The notes beneath the pieces are model-generated. The model was not told the origin of the DNA. It did no database searches and was given only the letters and a program-made list of their open reading frames with translations. This document shows, piece after piece, positions 1-7,250 of a DNA stretch of 9,337 nucleotides (position 1 is the first letter of the stretch; every line of letters begins with the position of its first letter). The DNA is from Bacteriovoracaceae bacterium UBA1018 (GTDB lineage: Bacteria > Bdellovibrionota > UBA1018), in assembly GCA_002291495.1 (NCBI GenBank), contig DBAE01000130.1, forward strand, positions 1 to 9,337. The letters are read 5' to 3'. The translations under genes and the position numbers were made by a program.

Positions 1-6
1 GGACTA

Positions 7-60
7 CTCAAATGACAGCGTCGCGCTATTGACACATTAATTACCTAAACATTAGTTCTG
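7..60 (+). repeat. Interrupted copy of a 24-bp word set shared with 2224-2249
   Basis: Three words occur here in order: CTCAAAT (7-13), CACATTA (33-39) and ATTAGTTCTG (51-60). The same three words occur in the same order, almost contiguously, at 2224-2249 inside the TPR gene. The spacers here are 19 and 11 bp, against 2 and 0 bp there. The matches are exact, but each is short and chance cannot be excluded. Confidence 0.35.
29..57 (+). promoter_or_regulatory. Possible promoter for the TPR gene (perfect -35 box, poor -10)
   Basis: A perfect TTGACA lies at 29-34. At a spacing of 15-17 bp the -10 position is poor: CATTAG at 50-55, ATTAGT at 51-56 and TTAGTT at 52-57 match TATAAT at only two or three positions. 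The downstream ATG is at 83, so a transcript from here would have a leader of roughly 20 nt. The first 82 bases could also carry the tail of an upstream gene: one frame stays open to a TAA at 38-40 and another to a TGA at 13-15. The window is too short to choose between these. The -35 box is seen directly; promoter function is inference. Confidence 0.3.
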
Positions 61-82
61 TTTCTACCGATCTGAGTTCTGC

Positions 83-3000
83 ATGGTTTTCTTTAATAAG
101 TATCGGAAAAACAGCGGATCACTTTCGGAGACATTATTGGCCTCTGCAACTACTCTTACGCTCATTCTGGCTTCTGTCGCCGTAGCTCCTGCTCAAGCGG
201 CTCAGCCAAGTGCTGCAGCAATGGAGAAGAAAGAGCGCAACGTCGACGGGGCTGCAATGGCAGCACTTGACAAGTCGATGTCCACTTTAACAAACATGTT
301 AAAGAAATATCGTGGAACCGCAAAGGAACCCATCTTTCTTCAGAAACTCGCCGAGATCCAACAAGAAAAAGCAGCTATCCTATTCCGAATTGCACACGGT
401 CGAGCAGCTAGCGCCGGCGGAGCCCTGAACCTCACGGCTTATAAGGCTGAGCTCAAAAAATCGATCAATACGCTGAGCGAGATTATCAGAAAATTTCCAG
501 ACACCGACGGTATCCCACAAGTCTATTACATGCGGGGTAAAGGGTACGAAGAAATTGAAGACGTCAAAGCAGCTACATCCGACTATATCCATTTAACGAA
601 AAACTTTCCTGAAGCAGAAGAGAGTCCCTCAGCATACATGTCGCTCGCCGAATTTTCTATCGTTGCGAACGATCATGCAAAAGCGATCGTGTACCTCAAC
701 GAAGTCGAAAAAAGACCAGAGAGTCCACACTACCCGTTTGCTCTCTACAAATTGGCTTGGTCTCACTACAACCTAAAAGACATTCCAAAGGCTCTGAGCT
801 TTGCCGAACGAAACGTTGAATTTTATAATGAACGTCGCCGTGCGCAAGAAAATCCAAACGAGTTGACCTCAGACGAAGCACTCCGTGAAAATGCATTGCT
901 CGACATCCCAGTCTTTCATATGGAAGGCTCAGAACAAAAGCTTTCTCAATATCAAATTGGTGAAGCACTTTCTTACTTTCGAAAAGTCGGCTTAGACCCC
1001 ATTTCAAAGAAGGCTGAGAAGAGTCCAATTATTGGTAGGATGTTTTTGAAATACGCCAAGTTGCTCCGATCTCACGGTCAAGAGGCAGATTTGACTCTGT
1101 GGAAAAACGAGATCATGGAGAAGGAATACTTCAGACCAGAAGCACTTGAAGTCGTTCTGACCACCTTTGAGAATCAAGTCAACAAACGACGATATCCAGA
1201 ATTGATGGAATCGACTAAAAACATCCTGACTCTCTACGAGAAAACCGAAGGAAAGTATAGCTTCGCTAAAGCGCATAAGCTCATTCTTGATACTGCCGAA
1301 AGTTATCAAGAACTTATCGTCAAAAATAAATCCTCGACTGGTGTCGTACAATTAAGCACGACATTGGCATCTCTCTACGACGTCTTTACCAAGATCGTCG
1401 ATGAGAAGGACCCTCGCATTCCGCAAGTCCATTACAACTTGGCCGAAACTTTATTTGAAATTAAAGATTACCAACAAGCAACCCAGCACTATCGTTGGGT
1501 GGTCGAACACGGAAAATGGGAAAAAGAACAAAAGACTGGAAACGTGATCGACTCGAGCTTGAAAGCTATTTCGAGCCGGTACGAAATCTTAAAGAAAAAG
1601 AACCTAATTCCAACCGAACTTAAGGCAACAAAGATTGTAAAAGATGCGGAACCAAAACTAGACCCACTTTTGGCTGAATGGATTACTTGGGTAGATACCC
1701 ACGTAGATAAGACTAATAATCCAATCGACAACTTTTACTTTGAAGCAAACCGAAGCTTGTATGCTGCTGGAGACGTAGAAAACTCACTCAAGCGCATGAT
1801 CCGCTTTGTCAGAAAGTATCCAAAATCTACTGTAGCACTGCCATCGGCGAGTCTATCGTTAGATACTTATATCACTTCCCAAGATTGGGAAAATACTTAC
1901 GAGTTGGCGACCGAACTGCAAGGTTTTCAAGAGTGGAAGTCAGGCGACTTTTCTAAGCGATTGTTTGCTGTGGCAGCCGACTCCTTTTACAAACAGATTG
2001 AGATTTTGTATCAGGCAAAAGAATACAAAGCTGCTATCAAGAAGGCAGAGAAATTTCTCAAACTCTACTCTAAGAGTGAAAGATTGGCTGAGTGTTTGAC
2101 TATTGCGGGCGGTGCAGCCCTAGCACTTCAAGAAAAAAAGGAAGCAAGAGCCTACTACTCTCGACTCATTCAAGAAGTGGGCGCCGTAAATGCATCACGT
2201 TCACCTTCTAGTACCAACGGATCCTCAAATAGCACATTAATTAGTTCTGCTTACGCTGCTCGAGCTGCTATTGCAGAGGAACAGTATGAATTTAAAGAAG
2301 CAACACAAGATCTAAGAAATTACATCAATTCGCCATCCGGATCGAAAGAAAAGAATGCAGATGCTCTTCGAAAGAAGATCTTGATGATGTCATGGCTTTC
2401 GAACGATCCGATCGAAATTCGTGGTACCTTGCAGTCCAAAAATATCTGCACCGAAAAACTGCAGGATGACTGCAATCGCTACGAAGCTTTGGAACTACTT
2501 GAAGCGACCGCATCTAGACGCAACGAGCTTAAATACACAGCGAAGCACGCATACGAGCAAGCTCGAAAAGGACCTGAAGAGAATCGAGGCGTATGGGCTG
2601 CGTTAGCATTGGAAGATGCAAAAGAGTTTGCCTTCCGCGATCGTCTGATCCTAATCAAACAAGTTGTATCTCATTGGGATGAAGTGGATCCAATTATCCG
2701 ATTTAGACTAATACCTTTAATTTCGAAACATATCCCGACAGCACTTGAACTCAATCGCCTCGGAATTGCTTCGATAGCTCCACTTAGAGCTGAAGAAAAA
2801 TACATCACCCGACGTATCGAAGCAATTCGAGAAATCGAAAACGCGATCACCAAAGTTATGAAATTGCCTTGGGCGCGTATCCGAGCTAGCGCACTGAGCG
2901 AAATCGCCGGTCTCTATATCGACTTATCAGTAGGCCTGGCTGCGTTACCTGCTCCAAAAGGTCTTTCTGACGAAGATAAATTGGCCTACGAGGACATGAT

Positions 3001-3721
3001 TCGCAAGATCACTATACCTTTTGAAGAAAAAGGAAACGAACTCAGAGCAAAAGCCTTTGAGATGGCTTCACTGTTTGCAATTGAAGACTCTGCATTTAAC
3101 TCGATCACTGAGCCCTATTTCAAAGCGAATCCTTCACAAGCAAAGGCCTTTGGAAATCTATGGGCGCAATTTAATCCAAAGTCTCGTCTGAATAAGCGAA
3201 AAGCATACAAGTTTGATCTTAAGTTTCTCGACAATTTAGATTCTGACGGAGATTGGGATGATGTACGTCCCGACAAGCGAAACCAAGATACACCTGCAGA
3301 AATTGTGAAAGCTCGATGGGCAAAAGCTCTCCAAGATCAGTCTTGGCAGCAGGTTGCTTTCTTTACTCAAGAGATGGGTGAAAAGAAGCTTCTAAAGTCC
3401 GGTTCCTTCGGACTTGCTAAAGCAGTGTCGCTAGCAGCTGCTGGCGCCCAAGCTGAAGCTCTTTTAGAGATCGAAGAGTCTAAGAAGGGCTTAAGCCTTT
3501 CGGAGCAGCTCGAAGCAACCGAATTACTCATTGGATTCTACAAAAAGTCTTATGCAAAGGAACGTGTATTTGAACTCATAAAGGGTCTAGAAAGTACACA
3601 CCCAGCAGATGCCATTGAGCTGAAGAATGATTTCGTACCGCCAGCTCCGTCTGCGGCACCAGCTCGACAAATCGCTACAGAAAAAACGACTGAAAAGAAG
3701 TCAGAAGCAGCGAAAAAGTAA
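83..3721 (+). CDS. Giant exported TPR-like repeat protein (1212 aa)
   Basis: This is a large protein with a Sec-type signal peptide: basic N-region KYRKN, a hydrophobic stretch at about 18-35, and a likely AQA|A cleavage near residues 37-40. The mature protein should therefore be periplasmic or surface-associated. Most of it is amphipathic helix-turn-helix of TPR style with aromatic/Ala/Pro spacing, clearest at about 120-245, 445-475, 550-580, 625-700 and 720-750. Other landmarks are a Ser/Asn-rich linker (about 704-722), a Pro-Pro-Gly-Leu-Ser segment (about 955-972), an Asp-rich loop DSDGDWDDVRPD (1053-1064) that could hold a metal, and a Lys/Ala/Glu-rich tail after 1185. ATG 83 is the first start after an in-frame TAG at 53-55; only a weak GAG at 74-76 serves as ribosome site. 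No catalytic motif is visible. TPR proteins of this size usually act as scaffolds in envelope assemblies, and similar giants sit with myxobacterial gliding/Tol-like machinery. A role here is inference only. Confidence 0.85.
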   Translation: MVFFNKYRKNSGSLSETLLASATTLTLILASVAVAPAQAAQPSAAAMEKKERNVDGAAMAALDKSMSTLTNMLKKYRGTAKEPIFLQKLAEIQQEKAAILFRIAHGRAASAGGALNLTAYKAELKKSINTLSEIIRKFPDTDGIPQVYYMRGKGYEEIEDVKAATSDYIHLTKNFPEAEESPSAYMSLAEFSIVANDHAKAIVYLNEVEKRPESPHYPFALYKLAWSHYNLKDIPKALSFAERNVEFYNERRRAQENPNELTSDEALRENALLDIPVFHMEGSEQKLSQYQIGEALSYFRKVGLDPISKKAEKSPIIGRMFLKYAKLLRSHGQEADLTLWKNEIMEKEYFRPEALEVVLTTFENQVNKRRYPELMESTKNILTLYEKTEGKYSFAKAHKLILDTAESYQELIVKNKSSTGVVQLSTTLASLYDVFTKIVDEKDPRIPQVHYNLAETLFEIKDYQQATQHYRWVVEHGKWEKEQKTGNVIDSSLKAISSRYEILKKKNLIPTELKATKIVKDAEPKLDPLLAEWITWVDTHVDKTNNPIDNFYFEANRSLYAAGDVENSLKRMIRFVRKYPKSTVALPSASLSLDTYITSQDWENTYELATELQGFQEWKSGDFSKRLFAVAADSFYKQIEILYQAKEYKAAIKKAEKFLKLYSKSERLAECLTIAGGAALALQEKKEARAYYSRLIQEVGAVNASRSPSSTNGSSNSTLISSAYAARAAIAEEQYEFKEATQDLRNYINSPSGSKEKNADALRKKILMMSWLSNDPIEIRGTLQSKNICTEKLQDDCNRYEALELLEATASRRNELKYTAKHAYEQARKGPEENRGVWAALALEDAKEFAFRDRLILIKQVVSHWDEVDPIIRFRLIPLISKHIPTALELNRLGIASIAPLRAEEKYITRRIEAIREIENAITKVMKLPWARIRASALSEIAGLYIDLSVGLAALPAPKGLSDEDKLAYEDMIRKITIPFEEKGNELRAKAFEMASLFAIEDSAFNSITEPYFKANPSQAKAFGNLWAQFNPKSRLNKRKAYKFDLKFLDNLDSDGDWDDVRPDKRNQDTPAEIVKARWAKALQDQSWQQVAFFTQEMGEKKLLKSGSFGLAKAVSLAAAGAQAEALLEIEESKKGLSLSEQLEATELLIGFYKKSYAKERVFELIKGLESTHPADAIELKNDFVPPAPSAAPARQIATEKTTEKKSEAAKK
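2224..2249 (+). repeat. Compact copy of the 7-60 word set, inside the Ser/Asn linker
   Basis: CTCAAAT (2224-2230), CACATTA (2233-2239) and ATTAGTTCTG (2240-2249) repeat the words found upstream of the same gene. Here they lie within codons for the low-complexity Ser/Asn linker of the TPR protein (about residues 704-722), which separates two helical blocks. The exact identity is seen directly; common origin is speculative. Confidence 0.35.
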
Positions 3722-3727
3722 GAAAGA

Positions 3728-5281
3728 CTACTTCGGGTTAACTAAGGTACTGAGCTTAATTGCTACACGATCCTGCGCGGCCTTAACTTCATAGCGTTTC
3801 GTCACAGTCGTTTTAGAAAAGACAACAAATGGAAAGTAGTCTGATACTACACCTGCTGCGGATTTCTTAGCGACGTATCCGGCTAGGTTATATATTCCAC
3901 TCAGCGTACCGGTCTTGGCCAAAACGAGACCCGTTGCAGCGCTATTTTTCATTCTCGCTTTCAAAGTACCGTCGACACCAGCGATCGGAAGTGTTTCTAC
4001 AAAATCATTGAAGAACGTTTCCTTCTTCGTCTGTTCAAGAACTTCTAGAAGCCCTTGAGTTGTGATTTGACTTTCGCGTGATAGCCCCGAGCCGTCGAGT
4101 ATCCGTGTACTTCGCACCCCTGCCTCTTGTAAAAAGGCTGTCATTAACTTTTGGGCTGAGTTGAGTAAGTCTGAGTTTTCGGATGATGGTGTGAGCTGTC
4201 CGATTTTACGAAAGATAGACTCACCAATGATATTGATACTATCCTTCATGAGGGGCATCAAAATATCTTTGAGTTGCCGAGATTCAAAAACGATTTCTTC
4301 GACTGCACCTGAAGATTCAGCATGTGCCGCTGCTAGGCTTCTAGTTTTTATGTCGATGCCTCTCATCTTTAAGATGCGAACAAATAACGATCTCAACCAA
4401 CCTTGGGTATCGTGAATTGGAAGGGCAAAGGAGCGAGGTCTTGACCCCGATGCCCATGTACCTAAGACACGATACCGAGTTCCATTTTCAAGGGGCTGCA
4501 CCGCTATCCGAGTGTATTTGCCCTTCTTTAACGCAAAAACTACCGGTACAGGAATATCTGAACTTTCCCATTGGCCTCGCGTTTGACTCTTGACCGTATA
4601 CACCGCGCAATTGGCGCTAAAATTAAATGCTTGCGGTAAAGCACCATAACAAACTGTGTGATCAGTTACCTTCCAACCTTGGGGGTAAACAGGTTTGTTC
4701 CATCGCTCATCAGCTGCGGTAAAGGTGATTGGACCATCTATGGTTCGAATGCCTGCGACGTAAAGCTGCTCGGCTAGCCAGCTTACTCGCGATGATTCGG
4801 CTTCCGAATATACTTCCATGCCCCAAGTGGGATCGCCGTCACCGATCACATTGATCTGAGTGGCAATAGACGGATCTTGCTCAGAGCGAACAAATTGAAG
4901 AGTGGTTTTAAATCGAAAATCAGGACCAAGTTTTTTCAACGCTACGACAGAAGTTAAAACCTTGCTCACCGAAGCTGGAGCCATTGAAGTGGTGGCGTTT
5001 AAGGCAAATGGTTCCGGGCCCTGAAGCTGGACTCCGTAAAAAATCGCTTTACTGGGTTTTGGCATTAGTACTTTTGCCCAGTCTGTTTTGATGTCAGGAG
5101 TCGAAGGTGAAATTACTTCAGGCACTTCATCCACTGGCAGTGCCTCAGAACGGGACTCTTCCATTTTCTCTTGGCTGATCTCTTGACTGATCATTTCTTG
5201 TACCACCAATGGACGCGCCACAGCGCGGCCGGGGGCCATGAACATCAGTCCTAGACAAAGTGGCACCAATAAGTCTTTCAC
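3728..5281 (-). CDS. dacB: D-alanyl-D-alanine carboxypeptidase/endopeptidase, PBP4 (peptidase S13)
   Basis: This is a serine peptidase that trims the terminal D-Ala of peptidoglycan stem peptides and cuts D-Ala-mDAP cross-links in the periplasm. All three penicillin-binding motifs are present: SVSK (Ser104, Lys107) in the PASVSKVLT context, SIN (Ser348, Asn350), and KTG (456-458). The family hallmark DGSGLSR is at 396-402. Ser104 to Ser348 is 244 residues, the same as Ser62 to Ser306 in mature E. coli PBP4, so the domain II/III insertion looks full length. Cys211 and Cys225 could form the domain II disulfide. The N-terminus is a signal peptide (hydrophobic about 4-16, cleavage near 20-22) followed by a Glu/Ser-rich linker to about residue 65. 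The start is GTG (5281-5279): an in-frame TAA lies just upstream, and the next Met (13 and 15) would destroy the signal peptide. No Shine-Dalgarno is visible. The gene is convergent with the TPR gene and divergent from the ABC pair. Confidence 0.95.
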   Translation of the reverse strand: MKDLLVPLCLGLMFMAPGRAVARPLVVQEMISQEISQEKMEESRSEALPVDEVPEVISPSTPDIKTDWAKVLMPKPSKAIFYGVQLQGPEPFALNATTSMAPASVSKVLTSVVALKKLGPDFRFKTTLQFVRSEQDPSIATQINVIGDGDPTWGMEVYSEAESSRVSWLAEQLYVAGIRTIDGPITFTAADERWNKPVYPQGWKVTDHTVCYGALPQAFNFSANCAVYTVKSQTRGQWESSDIPVPVVFALKKGKYTRIAVQPLENGTRYRVLGTWASGSRPRSFALPIHDTQGWLRSLFVRILKMRGIDIKTRSLAAAHAESSGAVEEIVFESRQLKDILMPLMKDSINIIGESIFRKIGQLTPSSENSDLLNSAQKLMTAFLQEAGVRSTRILDGSGLSRESQITTQGLLEVLEQTKKETFFNDFVETLPIAGVDGTLKARMKNSAATGLVLAKTGTLSGIYNLAGYVAKKSAAGVVSDYFPFVVFSKTTVTKRYEVKAAQDRVAIKLSTLVNPK

Positions 5282-5332
5282 GAACCATATGTTTTATCGA
5301 CACATGACAAAAATCAACTTAAGATTGACAAA
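5282..5332. other. Divergent intergenic spacer, dacB / ABC exporter
   Basis: These 51 AT-rich bases must hold the start signals of both dacB (minus) and the ABC operon (plus), unless promoters lie within the coding regions. TTGACA at 5325-5330 is only 2 bases before the ATPase ATG, so it cannot be the -35 of a promoter with a conventional leader. A GATAAA on the minus strand is a possible dacB -10, but it lacks a well-spaced -35. Neither gene shows a convincing Shine-Dalgarno. Confidence 0.5.
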
Positions 5333-6229
5333 ATGCTCTCCGAAAATAACGCAATTCTAGAAGTTCGAGATCTTGTAAAACATTTTCCAAAAGTTCAGGC
5401 AGTCAACGGCGTGAGCTTTCAAATCAAAAGAGGTACATGTTTTGGCCTACTTGGACCCAATGGTGCGGGTAAAACAACCACTATTGAAATGATCGAAGGC
5501 ATTACTACCCCCACCCAGGGTGAGATCCTGTTTGAAGGTGAGCGGGTAGGCAGCAAATTTCGTGAACAGTGCGGCATTCAGTTCCAAAGTACCTCCCTAC
5601 AGGACTATCTGACTGTCCGAGAAGTGCTCAAAATGTTCTCAAAATTTTATCAACAATCTACCAGTATAGATGAATTAGTTGAGCTCTGTAGCCTCGGAGA
5701 GTACCTAGATCGCGACCATGACAAGCTCTCAGGTGGCCAACGTCAAAGGCTTCTTCTCGCCGTCGCTTTAATCAATGACCCTAAGATAATCTTCCTAGAT
5801 GAACCCACTACTGGTCTAGACCCTCAGGCTCGTCGCAATTTTTGGGATCTCATCCAAGCGATTAAAAAGCGCGGTAAGACTGTTGTACTCACGACTCATT
5901 ACATGGAAGAAGCGTACTCACTGTGCAACGAAATCGCGATAATGGATCGAGGTAAGATTATTGCTCAAGGCGCTCCTGATCATCTCCTGAAACAATATTT
6001 TGAAGGCGTATCGATTGAAATTCCTGTTTCGGATTTTCATATTTCAACTCAGGAACTTCCGTGGCCAAACAGTATCCAGCAAGATCGGGTAGAAATCAGG
6101 ACCAAAGAAGTAAATGAAACCCTCTCTTATCTCATTTCAAAAAAAGTCGAACTCAAACATCTCAAAGTGAGATCTCACACACTGGAAGACTTATTCTTGG
6201 AGCTTACCGGTAAGGGGCTACGTACATGA
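5333..6229 (+). CDS. ABC-2 type exporter, ATP-binding subunit
   Basis: This is the cytoplasmic ATPase that powers the permease encoded immediately downstream. All nucleotide-binding motifs are intact: Walker A GPNGAGKT (41-48), Q-loop Gln85, signature LSGGQ (132-136), Walker B IIFLDEP (152-158, catalytic Glu157), D-loop GLDP (161-164) and the switch His189 in TTHYMEEA. The MEEA after the H-loop and the C-terminal extension of about 80 residues (220-298) are typical of the CcmA/DrrA/NatA/YadG-like family of drug, lipid or polysaccharide exporters. ATG 5333 fits the family, with the first beta strand at ILEVRDLVKHF (8-18). The stop overlaps the permease start (ATGA), so the two are translationally coupled. 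No substrate-binding protein is nearby, as expected for an exporter. The substrate cannot be told from sequence. Confidence 0.95.
   Translation: MLSENNAILEVRDLVKHFPKVQAVNGVSFQIKRGTCFGLLGPNGAGKTTTIEMIEGITTPTQGEILFEGERVGSKFREQCGIQFQSTSLQDYLTVREVLKMFSKFYQQSTSIDELVELCSLGEYLDRDHDKLSGGQRQRLLLAVALINDPKIIFLDEPTTGLDPQARRNFWDLIQAIKKRGKTVVLTTHYMEEAYSLCNEIAIMDRGKIIAQGAPDHLLKQYFEGVSIEIPVSDFHISTQELPWPNSIQQDRVEIRTKEVNETLSYLISKKVELKHLKVRSHTLEDLFLELTGKGLRT
6211..6217 (+). promoter_or_regulatory. Ribosome binding site of the ABC permease
   Basis: TAAGGGG ends 8 nt before the ATG at 6226 and lies inside the last codons of the ATPase gene. It is the only clear Shine-Dalgarno in the window. It fixes the permease start and supports coupled translation through the ATGA overlap. 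Confidence 0.7.
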
Positions 6230-7242
6230 GAAAGTTTTTAGCCGTATTAGACGCACGAAATAAAGAGTTCTTACGAGACCGCTCAGCCCTGGCCTGGAAT
6301 CTAGTGTTTCCAATATTAGTGATCCTAGGCTTTTCGTTTGCATTCTCGGGACAATCCCAAGATGTTTTTAAAGTTGGATTAATTAAGGATCCGAGCGTTC
6401 CATCACAAATTACTGAATTTTTGAAAACAGATTATATTCAGTTTGTTGATCAGAATAACCTAGATGCTGCACTCGGAAAACTCCGGCGTCATCAGATCGA
6501 TATGATCGTATCTGACACCGCATCTTACTGGATTAATTCTACCTCACCTAAAGGCTACCTCCTCGAGAAGATACTTAAGGGCACAGTCTCAGACAGTTCT
6601 TCTCGGTCTAATTCTCTGTCTAAACAAACAGTACAAGGTAAGGAGATCCGCTACGTCGATTGGCTAGTTTCTGGCCTGTTAGGGATGAACATCATGTTCA
6701 GCGCCTTATTTGGAGTTGGCTACACGATCGTACGATATCGTAAGAACGGAGTCCTCAAGCGGCTTAAAGCCACTCCCCTAGGCGCTTTCGAGTTTTTATG
6801 CGCTCAGGTCTTTTCGCGACTCATTCTTCTAGTAGGTACGTCAGTAGTAGTTTTCTATGGATGTCATCTCTTAATTAAGTTTCAAGTGATTGGCACTTAT
6901 TGGAATTTGTTTCTTGTACTTACTCTCGGATCGATCTGCTTAATATCACTCGGCCTCTTGATCGCCTCTCGAATAGCGAGTGAAGAATTTGCGGGCGGAG
7001 TACTCAATTTGATCTCGTGGCCAATGATGTTTTTATCGGGAGTGTGGTTTTCACTCGAGGGCGCTCATCCGATTGTACAGTCAGCGGCTCAGGCTTTTCC
7101 GCTTACTCATGTCATTGGCGCCTCGCGCGCCATCATGACAGAAGGTGCGGACCTCTCTCAGGTCGGGCCTCATCTCCTTGTATTAACGTGTATGAGCGTG
7201 GTTTTCTTACTCGTTGGAGCACTGACATTTAAATGGGAATGA
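6226..7242 (+). CDS. ABC-2 type exporter, membrane permease
   Basis: This is the inner-membrane partner of the preceding ATPase. Helix 1 lies at about 22-41, followed by an extracytoplasmic domain at about 42-145 that ends in a Ser-rich stretch (122-132). Five further hydrophobic segments lie near 146-169, 191-215, 225-249, 255-277 and 315-333. The cytoplasmic loop RYRKNGVLKRLKATPL (170-185) between helices 2 and 3, and the segment FLSGVWFSLE (269-278) before the last loop, are conserved hallmarks of ABC-2 permeases. This 1+5 helix plan with a periplasmic domain after helix 1 is that of the larger ABC-2 permeases. The length of 338 aa is slightly short for that class but shows no sign of truncation. 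The start codon is set by the TAAGGGG site at 6211. The gene ends 8 bp from the convergent MFS gene, with no obvious terminator between them. Confidence 0.92.
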   Translation: MRKFLAVLDARNKEFLRDRSALAWNLVFPILVILGFSFAFSGQSQDVFKVGLIKDPSVPSQITEFLKTDYIQFVDQNNLDAALGKLRRHQIDMIVSDTASYWINSTSPKGYLLEKILKGTVSDSSSRSNSLSKQTVQGKEIRYVDWLVSGLLGMNIMFSALFGVGYTIVRYRKNGVLKRLKATPLGAFEFLCAQVFSRLILLVGTSVVVFYGCHLLIKFQVIGTYWNLFLVLTLGSICLISLGLLIASRIASEEFAGGVLNLISWPMMFLSGVWFSLEGAHPIVQSAAQAFPLTHVIGASRAIMTEGADLSQVGPHLLVLTCMSVVFLLVGALTFKWE

Positions 7243-7250
7243 GCCCGAGA

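Noticed and set aside
1004..1351. A 115-codon minus-strand frame inside the TPR gene, and similar antisense frames at 380-592, 696-1028 and 1489-1731
   Set aside because: The sense protein is continuous, with signal peptide and repeat structure. These antisense frames show no domain and reflect codon bias of the sense strand.
3395..3415. Perfect 7-bp inverted repeat AAGTCCG/CGGACTT with a 7-nt loop inside the TPR gene
   Set aside because: It lies in the middle of codons for a normal helix-turn segment, has no T-run, and one or two such repeats are expected by chance in a gene of this size.
5325..5330. TTGACA just before the ABC ATPase ATG as a -35 box
   Set aside because: The start codon begins 2 bases later, so the transcript would start inside the gene. 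No -10-like hexamer lies 16-18 bp on.
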